From Halovenus aranensis (GTDB lineage Archaea > Halobacteriota > Halobacteria > Halobacteriales > Haloarculaceae): a stretch of 64,000 nt of DNA. A model generated the notes under the pieces. That model had not been told where the DNA came from and made no database searches. It saw nothing but the letters and a program-made list of their open reading frames with translations. Every line of letters begins with the position of its first letter. Within the stretch, counting starts at the first letter, position 1. A program made the position numbers and the translations under genes. The stretch lies in the NCBI RefSeq assembly GCF_900100385.1, contig NZ_FNFC01000001.1:124001-188000 (forward strand). The letters are read 5' to 3'. Positions 34,315 to 42,851 of this stretch are shown here, in pieces.

Positions 34315-34761
34315 TCACCACACCCGTACTACCAGACGGCAACCGTTTTCACAGACGGTCGGAATCCGGACAAACCGGACTGTCGACGCTGTCTGTCGGT
34401 CGTTCCAGACGCTCCCGTTTTGCAGCGCGACACCGTCGTCTGTGACGACGCCGCTCGCGTTGTGAACGGTCGCGTTCCAGCGCAGCCACTCGGGTACCCC
34501 GACCCGTGCCGAGTCGTCGACCAGCGCGTCGATGCTCCGGTTCAACGACCTGAAGCTTACGGTCTGGTCCGTCCCCGGGACGGTGCTGTTCTCGACGAGC
34601 TCTGTTGCGAGGTTGTCGGCCATCACCCGCTGTTCGTCGTCGACCTCCTCCTCGAAGGGCTGGAACAGCCCCGGAAAGTATCCGAAGACGATGACAATCG
34701 CGAGCAACAACAAGACGATGCCCAACAGGTAGTCGTTCACCGTCTGTCCGCGCGCCGTCAT
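34315..34761 (-). CDS. Pilin-like protein, GQ-type signal (148 aa)
   Basis: Leader 'MTAR' followed by 'GQTVNDYLLGIVLLLLAIVI'. It starts with an ATGA overlap (34758-34761) with the stop codon of pilC, so it is coupled to the platform protein. The soluble domain is about 110 residues, with one Cys near the C terminus ('VCENGCRLVV' has two). It is the first pilin-like subunit of the operon and among the smallest, which makes it a candidate for initiating filament assembly. Confidence 0.75.
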   Translation of the reverse strand: MTARGQTVNDYLLGIVLLLLAIVIVFGYFPGLFQPFEEEVDDEQRVMADNLATELVENSTVPGTDQTVSFRSLNRSIDALVDDSARVGVPEWLRWNATVHNASGVVTDDGVALQNGSVWNDRQTASTVRFVRIPTVCENGCRLVVRVW

Positions 34762-36920
34762 CGCCTGTTCGTCCCCCCTGTTCTGTCGTCGGAGTAACCC
34801 GTACGCGGGTCAAGCGAATCGCTGATAGACCACCCGGCCGGTCCGGCCACAAGCAACAGCATCTGTGCCGTCTCTTCGCCGCCGCCACCCGTTATCTGCT
34901 CGACGATAATCCACGTGATGAGCGCGATGGTCGAGAGAATCACGGCGTATTTCGCGCCCGAGAGTACCTCGACGTTGCGGATATAGCCCGCGATAAACGA
35001 CGAGATAAGGGCCTGTAGCGTGACCGCGTGGAAGAACAGCATCGAGAGAAACTCCGTGTCGAGGCCGCCGGCGAACTCTGTCGTCTGCTGTGCTGCTTCT
35101 TCGCCAGCCTCCTCGCCTGCGGCGGCCAACCCGCCCATCGTCTCGAGGAACTGGACTTTCAACAGCGCCATCACGGCCAACAGCGTCAGGTAGGTCATGA
35201 TGATGATGACCGTCTGCATCAGCGTCCGAGCCTTGCGCTCACGCTCGATTTCGTCTTGGTTTTCAGAGGCAGTCGCAGCCGTCGACAGCACGTCCTGAAT
35301 CTGGCTGGAGGCCTCCTGGGCCTCGCTGATGAGCTTGACGGTCCGTGCGAGCCGGGGGACGTGATACTTGTTGTTGAACTCTCGCATCGCGTCTTTCAGG
35401 CTCGTCCCGAAGTTGACCTTCGAGTGCATCGACTCGAACTCGGCCGAGAGTTTCCCACTCGATGTTTCCGAGACGACCTTGATGGAATCGAGCAGCGTCA
35501 TCCCGGTGTCGTTTGCACTCGCGAGCTTTCGGAGGTTCTCCGAGAGGTCGTTTAGAATCGCCTTCCGGGAGCGGACGTTCCACTCGTAGAACACTGCGAG
35601 CGGGAGGAGGTTGAGATAGATGGGGACATACACCCAGACAAGCGTCCCGACGATTGGGTCTGACTTCATCGCATCCACCGACAGCGGCATATTCCCGGTC
35701 GCCAGTGCGCCGATGAGAACCAGCAGCGTCAGCGGCAGTGTCAACACCAGAACGAGCGTCGGGTGGTCTCTGAAGAAGAGATGTGGCGCTTTCACTATCT
35801 CCATCAGTTCGTGGGTCCCCTCCTGGCGCTTTATTTTCTCGAAGAGGTCACGGTCGCCGGTGTACTCCTCGACGAGGCCGGGATTGAAGACGCCGATACC
35901 TTCGTCGACGGTGAAGTCCTCGCCGGCATCTGGCCGAAGGTAGCCGTCGCCGACCTCGTCGTGGGTGACAGTCGACACCATCACCAGAAAGCCCGCGCCG
36001 ATGAGCGGGATGAGTCCGTAGACCGTGCCATACAGCAGTGTTGTCTGGTCGCCGCTCCCCATCATACTCATGATGACGAGAATGATAATGAGCAGGAGCG
36101 GAAACAGCGACAGCGTCATGTACATCTCACCGAACAGCTCCAGCGTGTCCAACAGCTTGCGCTGTTCCTGTTTAGCCGTCCGGAGGTGTTTGTCTTTCTG
36201 GTCTTCGAGGAAATCGGTCATGTCTCCACCAGAATCGAGAATCGACAGCATATCTGTCAGGAACTGCGCCAACTCGTCGCTCGGTGTCGTCAGCGCCTGA
36301 TTCTGGACCGCTGTCCGGTAGTCCGTATCGAAATACTCCGTCTCCAGCACGATAGACTGGAACTCCCGGGAGAGTTCGCCGTAGGTGTCGTCGGCCTTGG
36401 CCATCGCCTTCAGGATTTCGAGCTGGTTCATGCCACCGACCGACAGCGCGTACATGAACGCGATACCGTCGGGCATTAGCGTGTTTATCTCGCGTTCGCG
36501 CCCGCCTGCCCGGAAGTACGGTATCGACACGACCGAGCCAAAGCCGATGCCGAACCCGATAGAGCCGAAAATAAGGCCAGATGTCAGCAATATAAGCGGC
36601 GTCCGGAGAACGCGCAACGGCTCCAGCGGGCCGAGCTGGATGCCGACCAACACGTCGCCGACGAATATCTGGACGAACAGCCAGCCGACGAACACGCCGA
36701 GCAGCCACAGCCCCATCCCGGCGATGAGGCCGACTGCGAGCGCCCGTGAGAGAAACATCTCGACGTTGTCGGCCATCCGCGACTGCGCGAGTTTCTCTTC
36801 GACATCGTTGACGAAATCGCTGTCTTCGCTGAACAGCCACTGGTACAGCGGATAGAACGCGCCCCCCAGCGAGCGGTCCCCACCTTCGAGTTGTCGTCCA
36901 CGGCGTTTGTCAAGACTCAT
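34758..36920 (-). CDS. pilC: Type IV pilus/T2SS-F-family membrane platform protein (PilC/TadC-like)
   Basis: A 720-residue inner-membrane assembly platform. Two T2SS-F domains are visible (about 145-300 and 440-600), each with the helical bundle and flanked by paired membrane helices (about 58-90, 105-130, 265-330, 385-440 and 590-700). The cytoplasmic segments 'GIAFMYALSVGGMNQLEILKAMA' and 'MTLLDSIKVVSETSSGKL' mark the two repeats. It contacts the PilB ATPase, whose gene is 2 nt upstream. Length and duplication agree with haloarchaeal PilC rather than ArlJ. Confidence 0.92.
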   Translation of the reverse strand: MSLDKRRGRQLEGGDRSLGGAFYPLYQWLFSEDSDFVNDVEEKLAQSRMADNVEMFLSRALAVGLIAGMGLWLLGVFVGWLFVQIFVGDVLVGIQLGPLEPLRVLRTPLILLTSGLIFGSIGFGIGFGSVVSIPYFRAGGREREINTLMPDGIAFMYALSVGGMNQLEILKAMAKADDTYGELSREFQSIVLETEYFDTDYRTAVQNQALTTPSDELAQFLTDMLSILDSGGDMTDFLEDQKDKHLRTAKQEQRKLLDTLELFGEMYMTLSLFPLLLIIILVIMSMMGSGDQTTLLYGTVYGLIPLIGAGFLVMVSTVTHDEVGDGYLRPDAGEDFTVDEGIGVFNPGLVEEYTGDRDLFEKIKRQEGTHELMEIVKAPHLFFRDHPTLVLVLTLPLTLLVLIGALATGNMPLSVDAMKSDPIVGTLVWVYVPIYLNLLPLAVFYEWNVRSRKAILNDLSENLRKLASANDTGMTLLDSIKVVSETSSGKLSAEFESMHSKVNFGTSLKDAMREFNNKYHVPRLARTVKLISEAQEASSQIQDVLSTAATASENQDEIERERKARTLMQTVIIIMTYLTLLAVMALLKVQFLETMGGLAAAGEEAGEEAAQQTTEFAGGLDTEFLSMLFFHAVTLQALISSFIAGYIRNVEVLSGAKYAVILSTIALITWIIVEQITGGGGEETAQMLLLVAGPAGWSISDSLDPRTGYSDDRTGGTNRR

Positions 36921-36922
36921 TG

Positions 36923-39424
36923 TCAGCTATCGCCGTCCGCCCCCGCCTTGGGAACGAACTGTCCGAAGTTGATATCGTCGTCGTCGGCGTCGACAGAGTC
37001 GTCATCCTGCCCTTCCAGGGCCGCGACGAGGTCGCTCGTCTCCATCTCTCGGTAGCCATCGAGCATCGGCTCGGCGCTTTGTAGAATCTCGTCTGTCTCC
37101 TCGATGACCTCCTCTGGTGGGTCGGGGCGAGGAACCAACTCCTCTTTCTCGGGGTCGACCTCAATCTGAACCGACTCCATCTCCCGGAGGTCTTCGAGTG
37201 AGCGTTCGAGACTCTTCTTTGCGATGATAGCGAGTATCGTCTCCGGGTCGTTGATAAAGGCCTGGACCGTCGCCGCCACCTCGGTGTAGGTGTTCAGACC
37301 GTTCTCGATGAGGTACGCGAGGACGATTTTCCGCTTGAACAGCTCTTTGTCCAGACGCTCTTGTGACCAGCCGCGGTCGAACTTGATTTCTTCGAGCGTG
37401 CTCGATGAACCCATCTGGAGGAACTGGTCGGTCTCGGCGCGCCACTCGTAGACGTCTCGAACGTTAATCTCGTCGTTCTCTGGCGAGTATTCGTTGATTT
37501 CTGTCAGCTTCTTGTTCCGGCGAACCTTGCGTCCGCCGACCCGTGTCTGGGTCTGAATCGACACCAAATCCAGCGCGGTAAACAGCGTCTTCGAGACGTT
37601 GATAGGGTCTGTGGTGAACCGCTTGATGACTTCGCCGACCGTGTCGGCGTGGAAGGTCGTGTAGGTGGTGTGACCGGTCGACATGACCTGGAACAGCGTT
37701 CGCCCCTCTTCGCCACGAATCTCACCCATGACGATGTAATCTGGACGCTGACGCAGCGCCGCCTCCAGCAGGTCGAACTCGTCGACGTCGCCTTTGTCGT
37801 CTTCGCCGAAGGAGGGACGAGTGACACTCGCCACCCAGTTACGCTGTGGCAGTTCCACCTCGCGGGTGTCTTCGATAGAGACGATTTTCGCACTCGAGGG
37901 GATAAACAGCGACACCGCATTGAGGCTCGTCGTCTTTCCTGAGGCAGTACCACCGGCGAAAATCAGTGATTTGTGGTTCTCGATACAGAGCCACAGGAAC
38001 GCCATCTCGTCTAAGTTGAACGTGTTCCAGTTGATCAGGTCGACCGGCGTGAACGGCACGTCCTTGAACTGACGGATAGTGTAGTTTGTGCCGTGGTCAG
38101 AGACTTCGGCTCCCAGCGTCAACTGGGCACGCGAGCCGTCTGGCAGCGTCGCGTCGACCTGTGGCTGGCGCTTCGAGATACCCTTCCCGGAGCGCTGGGC
38201 GAGCTTGACGACGAAGTCGTCGAGTTCGGTCTCACCGTGTTCGACGTTCGTGATAATCTGCTCGTAGTCAGTGTGATAAACGAACACGCGGCTGTTGTAG
38301 CCGTCACAGGAGATGTCCTCGACGTTGATGTCGTGTTTGATTGGGTCGATGCGGGCGTACCCGATGAAGTCCCGCTTGAGCATGTACAGCATCTTCTCGA
38401 CTTGGTACTCGGTCAGCGTATCGGGGTCGTCCTCGATTATCGCGGGCTCGGGACGCGCCTCGACGCCGTCGAGTTCCGGAAGCTCTTCCCAGTCCTGTTC
38501 GTCCTCATCAGCGAGGCCAACAGCCTCCTTGATATCGCCGAGCAGGCCGCTGTCAGCGTTGTTCTCCTTAACAGCCCGCTTGCCGGTGAAGATGTTATAC
38601 CGCTTGAGGAGTCGCTCCGACTCGCGCTCGATGACATCGGCGCGGTCCTGTTCGCTCCCCTGGACGATAACGTCGTCCTCAGAGTACTTGATAGCGGTTT
38701 TGAGCTTTCGCGAGAGGAAACTCCGAAGCTCCGCCTCGATTTCGTTGAGATGTGGCTCGATAACGTAGTACTTGATTTCGTTTTCCTTCTGGGATTTGAA
38801 GACGACGACACAGGCGTAGGGCTTGTTGACCCAGTACCGGTGTTGTTCGATGAAGTGGGTCTTTTTTTCCATGGGAACAGCCTTTTCGAGGTCGTACCGA
38901 TTGACGACGGTCTGTGTCCCATCGCGTGTCGAGAAGAATTCGTCTTCGTCGAGGTTCTCGTTCACGTCGATTGTCCGCTCGTCGACGACCTGCTTGAGCT
39001 TCTCGGCGGCACCGTTGCCGTAACTGAGCCGTTGCTCGGTTTCGGCTGGGTCGAACCCGAGGTATTCGGCTGGGTCGAACGGACCAGCCTCCTCTGGTGG
39101 CATGCCGTCCTCGTCGTAGTAGTATTCCTGTTTGAAGTGCTCCCAGGTATAGTGACCGACGACGACCCCGCGTTGCTCGGGGTCCCGGTAGCGCTCGACC
39201 ACCCGGTCGAGCGTCTTGGCTGCGCTCGCGCCTCGCTCTAGCCGGTGGTCGGTTTCCATCGGGTCGAATCCGAGATATCGACTACGGTCGAACCGACCCT
39301 CGTCGTGTTCCTCGCGTCGAAAATCGCTCCACGAGTACTCGCCGACGACTACGCCGTCACCGAAGCGCATGACACCACCCGTCCCGGCGTCATCGTCGCT
39401 CCCCCCGGTGTCATCGATTGCCAT
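36923..39424 (-). CDS. pilB: Type IV pilus assembly ATPase (PilB/GspE/TadA-like)
   Basis: An 833-residue secretion ATPase energising pilus assembly. Walker A is 'GGTASGKTTS' (491-500), the Asp box 'SIEDTREVELP' (516-526), Walker B 'DYIVMGEIRG' (562-571) and the His box 'TTFHADTVGE' (589-598). The N-terminal region holds two tandem copies (about 24-78 and 85-150) of a motif including 'VVVGxYxW' and 'YLGFDPxET', which may be a regulatory or docking element. Start at ATG 39424 ('MAIDDTGGSD'); the upstream 15 codons are unlike the family. First gene of the pil operon. Confidence 0.94.
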   Translation of the reverse strand: MAIDDTGGSDDDAGTGGVMRFGDGVVVGEYSWSDFRREEHDEGRFDRSRYLGFDPMETDHRLERGASAAKTLDRVVERYRDPEQRGVVVGHYTWEHFKQEYYYDEDGMPPEEAGPFDPAEYLGFDPAETEQRLSYGNGAAEKLKQVVDERTIDVNENLDEDEFFSTRDGTQTVVNRYDLEKAVPMEKKTHFIEQHRYWVNKPYACVVVFKSQKENEIKYYVIEPHLNEIEAELRSFLSRKLKTAIKYSEDDVIVQGSEQDRADVIERESERLLKRYNIFTGKRAVKENNADSGLLGDIKEAVGLADEDEQDWEELPELDGVEARPEPAIIEDDPDTLTEYQVEKMLYMLKRDFIGYARIDPIKHDINVEDISCDGYNSRVFVYHTDYEQIITNVEHGETELDDFVVKLAQRSGKGISKRQPQVDATLPDGSRAQLTLGAEVSDHGTNYTIRQFKDVPFTPVDLINWNTFNLDEMAFLWLCIENHKSLIFAGGTASGKTTSLNAVSLFIPSSAKIVSIEDTREVELPQRNWVASVTRPSFGEDDKGDVDEFDLLEAALRQRPDYIVMGEIRGEEGRTLFQVMSTGHTTYTTFHADTVGEVIKRFTTDPINVSKTLFTALDLVSIQTQTRVGGRKVRRNKKLTEINEYSPENDEINVRDVYEWRAETDQFLQMGSSSTLEEIKFDRGWSQERLDKELFKRKIVLAYLIENGLNTYTEVAATVQAFINDPETILAIIAKKSLERSLEDLREMESVQIEVDPEKEELVPRPDPPEEVIEETDEILQSAEPMLDGYREMETSDLVAALEGQDDDSVDADDDDINFGQFVPKAGADGDS
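38975..39355 (-). repeat. Tandem repeat in the PilB N terminus (residues 24-78 and 85-150)
   Basis: Two copies of a 55-65 residue unit. Shared positions: VVVG, W, F, FDxxxYLGFDPxETxxRL, G, AAxxLxxVVxxR. Confidence 0.8.
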
Positions 39425-39473
39425 TACGGCCCTACTACTATGAACACAGGAAAAAAGTTTGTGCTGCAAATCC

Positions 39474-39484
39474 CATATTTATTG
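39474..39484 (-). promoter_or_regulatory. Promoter of the pilB-pilC-pilin operon
   Basis: The minus strand reads CAATAAATATG, about 50-60 nt upstream of the pilB ATG, predicting a leader of about 29 nt. The 263 nt region to the divergent wHTH gene is AT-rich for this genome, with A/T tracts around 39450-39460 and 39492-39512. Confidence 0.55.
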
Positions 39485-39687
39485 TCATTGACGCAACAAA
39501 AACAATCAAATATCGGGAGTAGCGGCCTTTTACGTACTAATTCTTATGTGTCGTGGAGTATCTCTGTTCTGACTGGCACGGCCCGTCGCTGTGTCTTGGC
39601 ACGTTCGTCTGATACGGCGTCTCTGTTGCAGTTCTCGTCGGCGCCGAACCCACTGACTTATCTGCCGCGATTCCAAATATCGGAGCA

Positions 39688-39999
39688 ATGACGGACACGC
39701 GCGTACAATCTGGCTGGGAGCTGGTGGCCGCCGAAGACGAGGCAGCGGCCGTTATCGCCGGACTGCTCGCTGTCGAGCCAGAGCGGGAGTACACCCGCTC
39801 GGAACTCGCGGACGCCGCCGGAGTCCCGCTGAAGACACTGTATCTCGTCGATATTTTCGAAGAGCTTGCTACCCTCGGGATGCTCGACCGTGTCGACGAC
39901 CCCGGCGCCGAGTCTGAGGTGTGTTACAGAATCAACGAAGAGAGCGATGTCTACCAAGCCGCCCATCAGTTCGACGAGGTTGTGAACGACAACCGCTGA
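39688..39999 (+). CDS. Small winged-helix DNA-binding protein
   Basis: A 103-residue protein whose helix-turn-helix lies at about 30-60 ('EREYTRSELADAAGVPLKTLYLVDIFEELATLGML'), with a wing 'SEVCYRINE' after it. The TATA-like 'gacttatctg' at 39654-39663 gives a near-leaderless mRNA. It is divergent from the pil operon and shares its intergenic region, so it may regulate the operon. It could equally regulate the thioredoxin-like gene 44 nt downstream. The inference is from position only. Confidence 0.75.
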   Translation: MTDTRVQSGWELVAAEDEAAAVIAGLLAVEPEREYTRSELADAAGVPLKTLYLVDIFEELATLGMLDRVDDPGAESEVCYRINEESDVYQAAHQFDEVVNDNR

Positions 40000-40043
40000 G
40001 TCGGAGCCAAACGGGTAAGACAGTGGCACCCGAATCCGGACGT

Positions 40044-40628
40044 ATGGTCGAACTCGAATCAACAGATGTCCTGACCGTCGGCGACGAAGCACCGGAGTTC
40101 GAGCTACGAGGAACCGACGAGAGAACCTACTCACTCGCGGATTTTGCCGACGCCGAGGCGTTGCTCGTCGTGTTTACCTGCAACCACTGTCCGTATGCAA
40201 AAGCCAAATTCGAGGAAATGAACCGTCTAGCCGAGGCGTACGACGAGGTGGCTGTCGTCGGTATCAATCCAAACGACGCCGAGGAGTACCCCGAGGACAA
40301 CTTCGAAACGATGGTCGACCGCGTCGAGGAGGGTACAATCGACTGGGACGCATACCTCCGCGACGAGTCACAGTCGGTCGCGGCGGCCTACGGCGCGATG
40401 TGTACCCCTGACCCCTTCCTGTTCGAGCGCAACGAGGACGCGTTCCAGCTCGTCTATCACGGCCGTCTCGACGACGCCCCCAATCCCGACGATACGGCCA
40501 GCCAGCGCGAGATGGCCGGCCATATCGAGGACGTACTCGCCGGTGAACCGGTGACCGCGGAGTTCGAGCCCTCTCGTGGCTGTTCGATCAAGTGGAAGGC
40601 GGGCAACGAACCCGACTACTGGGAGTAG
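40044..40628 (+). CDS. Thioredoxin-fold redox protein (AhpC/TSA-related)
   Basis: A 194-residue thioredoxin-like protein. The active site is 'FTCNHCPYAKA' with C46 and C49; a single CxxC like this is typical of a family of peroxiredoxin-like thiol proteins. Residues 'DEAPEFELRG' show the AhpC/TSA N-terminal fold, and 'CTPDPFLFERN' contains the cis-Pro equivalent. No signal peptide; cytosolic. The likely activity is a thiol-dependent reductase or peroxidase. ATG 40044 is chosen over the longer frame because it gives the normal N terminus. Confidence 0.87.
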   Translation: MVELESTDVLTVGDEAPEFELRGTDERTYSLADFADAEALLVVFTCNHCPYAKAKFEEMNRLAEAYDEVAVVGINPNDAEEYPEDNFETMVDRVEEGTIDWDAYLRDESQSVAAAYGAMCTPDPFLFERNEDAFQLVYHGRLDDAPNPDDTASQREMAGHIEDVLAGEPVTAEFEPSRGCSIKWKAGNEPDYWE

Positions 40629-40633
40629 CGCGG

Positions 40634-41443
40634 ATGGACCCACGCGACCTGTTCGCTGCGAGTACGCCGCTCGTCGGGATGGCCCACCTCCCAGCGCTTC
40701 CGGGTGCACCTCGACACGAGCAGAGCCGCGATAAACTCCGCGCGCGTGCTCTCGCAGACGCACACACGTTAACCGAGAACGGTGTCGACGGCGTCCTCGT
40801 CGAGAACTTCGGCGACGCGCCGTTTTACCCCGACGAGGTGCCAGCCCACGTTGTCGCCGAAATGACCGCCACGGCCCGGGAACTCTCTCTCGCTGTCGAC
40901 ACGCCACTCGGGGTCAACGTCCTCAGAAACGACGCCGAAGCCGCACTAGCGGTTGCGGCGGCGGCCGGTGGTTCGTTCATACGGGTCAACGTCCACACGG
41001 GAGCGGCGGTGACTGACCAGGGGCTACTCGAAGGGCAAGCCCACGAGACCGTACGGCTCCGGGAGCGACTCGACGCTGAGGTGGCGGTGTTCGCGGACAT
41101 CGACGTGAAACACGCGACACAGCTTGGAACGCGCGACCGGGCCACTCTGGTCCGGGAAACAATCGACCGCGGGCTTGCGGACGCCGTCGTCGTCTCAGGG
41201 CCTGAAACCGGCGAACCGGCCGACGACGAGGACCTGCTGGTCACCCTCGACGGGCGTGACGAGGCGACGCGGGACGTTCCGGTGTTCATCGGCAGCGGCG
41301 TGACACCAGAGACCGCGCCGGCGTTACTCGACCGCGCCGACGGTGCGATTGTCGGCACTGCGCTCAAAGACGGCGAGCAGACGACCAACCGTGTCGACGC
41401 TGACCGGGTGAGAGCACTCGTCGAGGCTGTGCGCTCTACGTAG
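40634..41443 (+). CDS. BtpA/SgcQ-family TIM-barrel protein
   Basis: A 269-residue predicted TIM-barrel (COG0434). It starts 'MDPRDLFAASTPLVGMAHLPALPGAPR', whose 'GMAHLPALPG' is the family signature, and has the conserved 'VLVENFGDAPF' and 'FIRVNVHTGAAVTDQGLLEG' regions and a C-terminal phosphate-binding-like 'IGSGVTPETAP' and 'IVGTALK'. The cyanobacterial member affects photosystem I accumulation and the family is otherwise uncharacterised; a sugar- or nucleotide-metabolising activity is suspected. It follows the thioredoxin-like gene by 5 nt, so probably one operon. Confidence 0.87.
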   Translation: MDPRDLFAASTPLVGMAHLPALPGAPRHEQSRDKLRARALADAHTLTENGVDGVLVENFGDAPFYPDEVPAHVVAEMTATARELSLAVDTPLGVNVLRNDAEAALAVAAAAGGSFIRVNVHTGAAVTDQGLLEGQAHETVRLRERLDAEVAVFADIDVKHATQLGTRDRATLVRETIDRGLADAVVVSGPETGEPADDEDLLVTLDGRDEATRDVPVFIGSGVTPETAPALLDRADGAIVGTALKDGEQTTNRVDADRVRALVEAVRST

Positions 41444-41589
41444 CGCTCCAGACGGCTACTGGTTGCCTTGTCGGAAATACTGGCTGTTTGTTTTATTTCT
41501 GTACTTCCGAGCGTACGCGGAGCACAGAAGTGGACGGTCGTCGGCTGCTGAGTGACCACGGGAGGGTTTTCCTCTCGGTACCGGCTAAT

Positions 41590-42780
41590 ATGTGTATGGC
41601 TGCCGACCCACAAGACCCGCGGCGAGCGCTTTACCGACATCTGAACACACTGCTGGCGGTCACTATCCTCGTGACCGTGCTCGCCGTCGTGGTCGGCGCG
41701 CCGGTCTTTGGTGGGGCGCTGGCGAACCCTGCCCTCATCGTCGGTCTCCTCGTACTCGGCTTAGCCGTGGTGACCGTCGCTTCGAGCGTGACGATTGTCG
41801 AGGCATACGATAAAGAGGCGCTGACGATATTCGGCAAGTTCCAGCGGCTACTCGACCCGGGTATCCACTTTGTGGCTCCGTTCGTCAACCGGACCTACCG
41901 GTTCGACATGCGGACACAGACGCTCGACGTCCCCCATCAAGAGGCGATTACGCGGGACAACTCGCCGGTAACCGCGGACGCTGTCGTCTACATTAAGGTG
42001 ATGGATGCAGAGAAAGCGTTCCTCGAAGTTGACGACTACAAGCGTGCGGTGTCGAATCTGGCACAGACGACGTTGCGGGCCGTGCTGGGTGACATGGAAC
42101 TCGACGACACGCTCAGCAAACGACAGCAGATCAACTCGAAAATCCGGACGGAGCTGGACGAGCCGACCGACGAGTGGGGGATTCGCGTCGAGTCAGTCGA
42201 GGTCCGCGAGGTCAATCCCTCGAAGGATGTCCAGCAAGCGATGGAAGAACAGACCTCCGCAGAGCGCCGTCGCCGCGCGATGATTCTGGAAGCCCAGGGT
42301 GAACGCCGCAGCGCCATCGAGACCGCACAGGGCGAGAAACAGTCGAACATTATTCGTGCCCAGGGAGCAAAGCAGAGCCAGATTCTGGAGGCACAGGGCG
42401 ATGCCGTCTCGACGGTCCTGCGAGCGAAAGCGGCCGACTCGATGGGCGAGCGGGCGATTATCGACAAGGGGATGGAGACCCTGGAAGGCATCGGTCAGGG
42501 CGAGTCGAACACGTTCGTCCTGCCCCAGGAACTCACGTCGCTGGTCTCGCGGTACGGCCGCCACCTTCAGGGCGGCGACCTCAAGCAGAACGGAAACGTC
42601 CTCGAAGGACTGGAGTTCGACGAGGAGACCCGTGAGATGCTCGGTCTCGACGATATCGAGGAGATTCTGGCACAGTTCGACGAGACCGATATCGGGGGCC
42701 CCGAGTCCGAACAGCCCGAGCCAGACATCAGGGACGCCGAGGAAGTCGTCACGGACATCGAGGAGGAAGCCGACGACTGA
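41590..42780 (+). CDS. SPFH/stomatin-like membrane protein
   Basis: A 396-residue band-7 protein. Two hydrophobic helices (about 20-40 and 45-65) anchor it. The SPFH domain (about 70-260) shows 'EAYDKEALTIFGKF', 'LDPGIHFVAPFVNRTYRFDMR', 'DNSPVTADAVVYIKV' and 'WGIRVESVEVREV'. A long helical and coiled region (about 225-320) rich in Glu/Gln/Ala follows, typical of oligomeric scaffolding. The C-terminal 70 residues are acidic. It probably organises membrane microdomains or controls FtsH-type proteolysis; no NfeD partner is adjacent. The second ATG at 41596 is an alternative start. Confidence 0.9.
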   Translation: MCMAADPQDPRRALYRHLNTLLAVTILVTVLAVVVGAPVFGGALANPALIVGLLVLGLAVVTVASSVTIVEAYDKEALTIFGKFQRLLDPGIHFVAPFVNRTYRFDMRTQTLDVPHQEAITRDNSPVTADAVVYIKVMDAEKAFLEVDDYKRAVSNLAQTTLRAVLGDMELDDTLSKRQQINSKIRTELDEPTDEWGIRVESVEVREVNPSKDVQQAMEEQTSAERRRRAMILEAQGERRSAIETAQGEKQSNIIRAQGAKQSQILEAQGDAVSTVLRAKAADSMGERAIIDKGMETLEGIGQGESNTFVLPQELTSLVSRYGRHLQGGDLKQNGNVLEGLEFDEETREMLGLDDIEEILAQFDETDIGGPESEQPEPDIRDAEEVVTDIEEEADD

Positions 42781-42851
42781 CACCCACCGGGTGCCGGCCA
42801 CCTGTGGCGAACCGAGTCGCTAAAATACGAGGCAGAAATCTCACCGAGTAG

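Noticed and set aside
38093-39241. 382-residue open frame on the plus strand across pilB.
   Set aside because: It is antisense to a gene with complete ATPase motifs; long antisense frames are common in high-GC haloarchaeal DNA.
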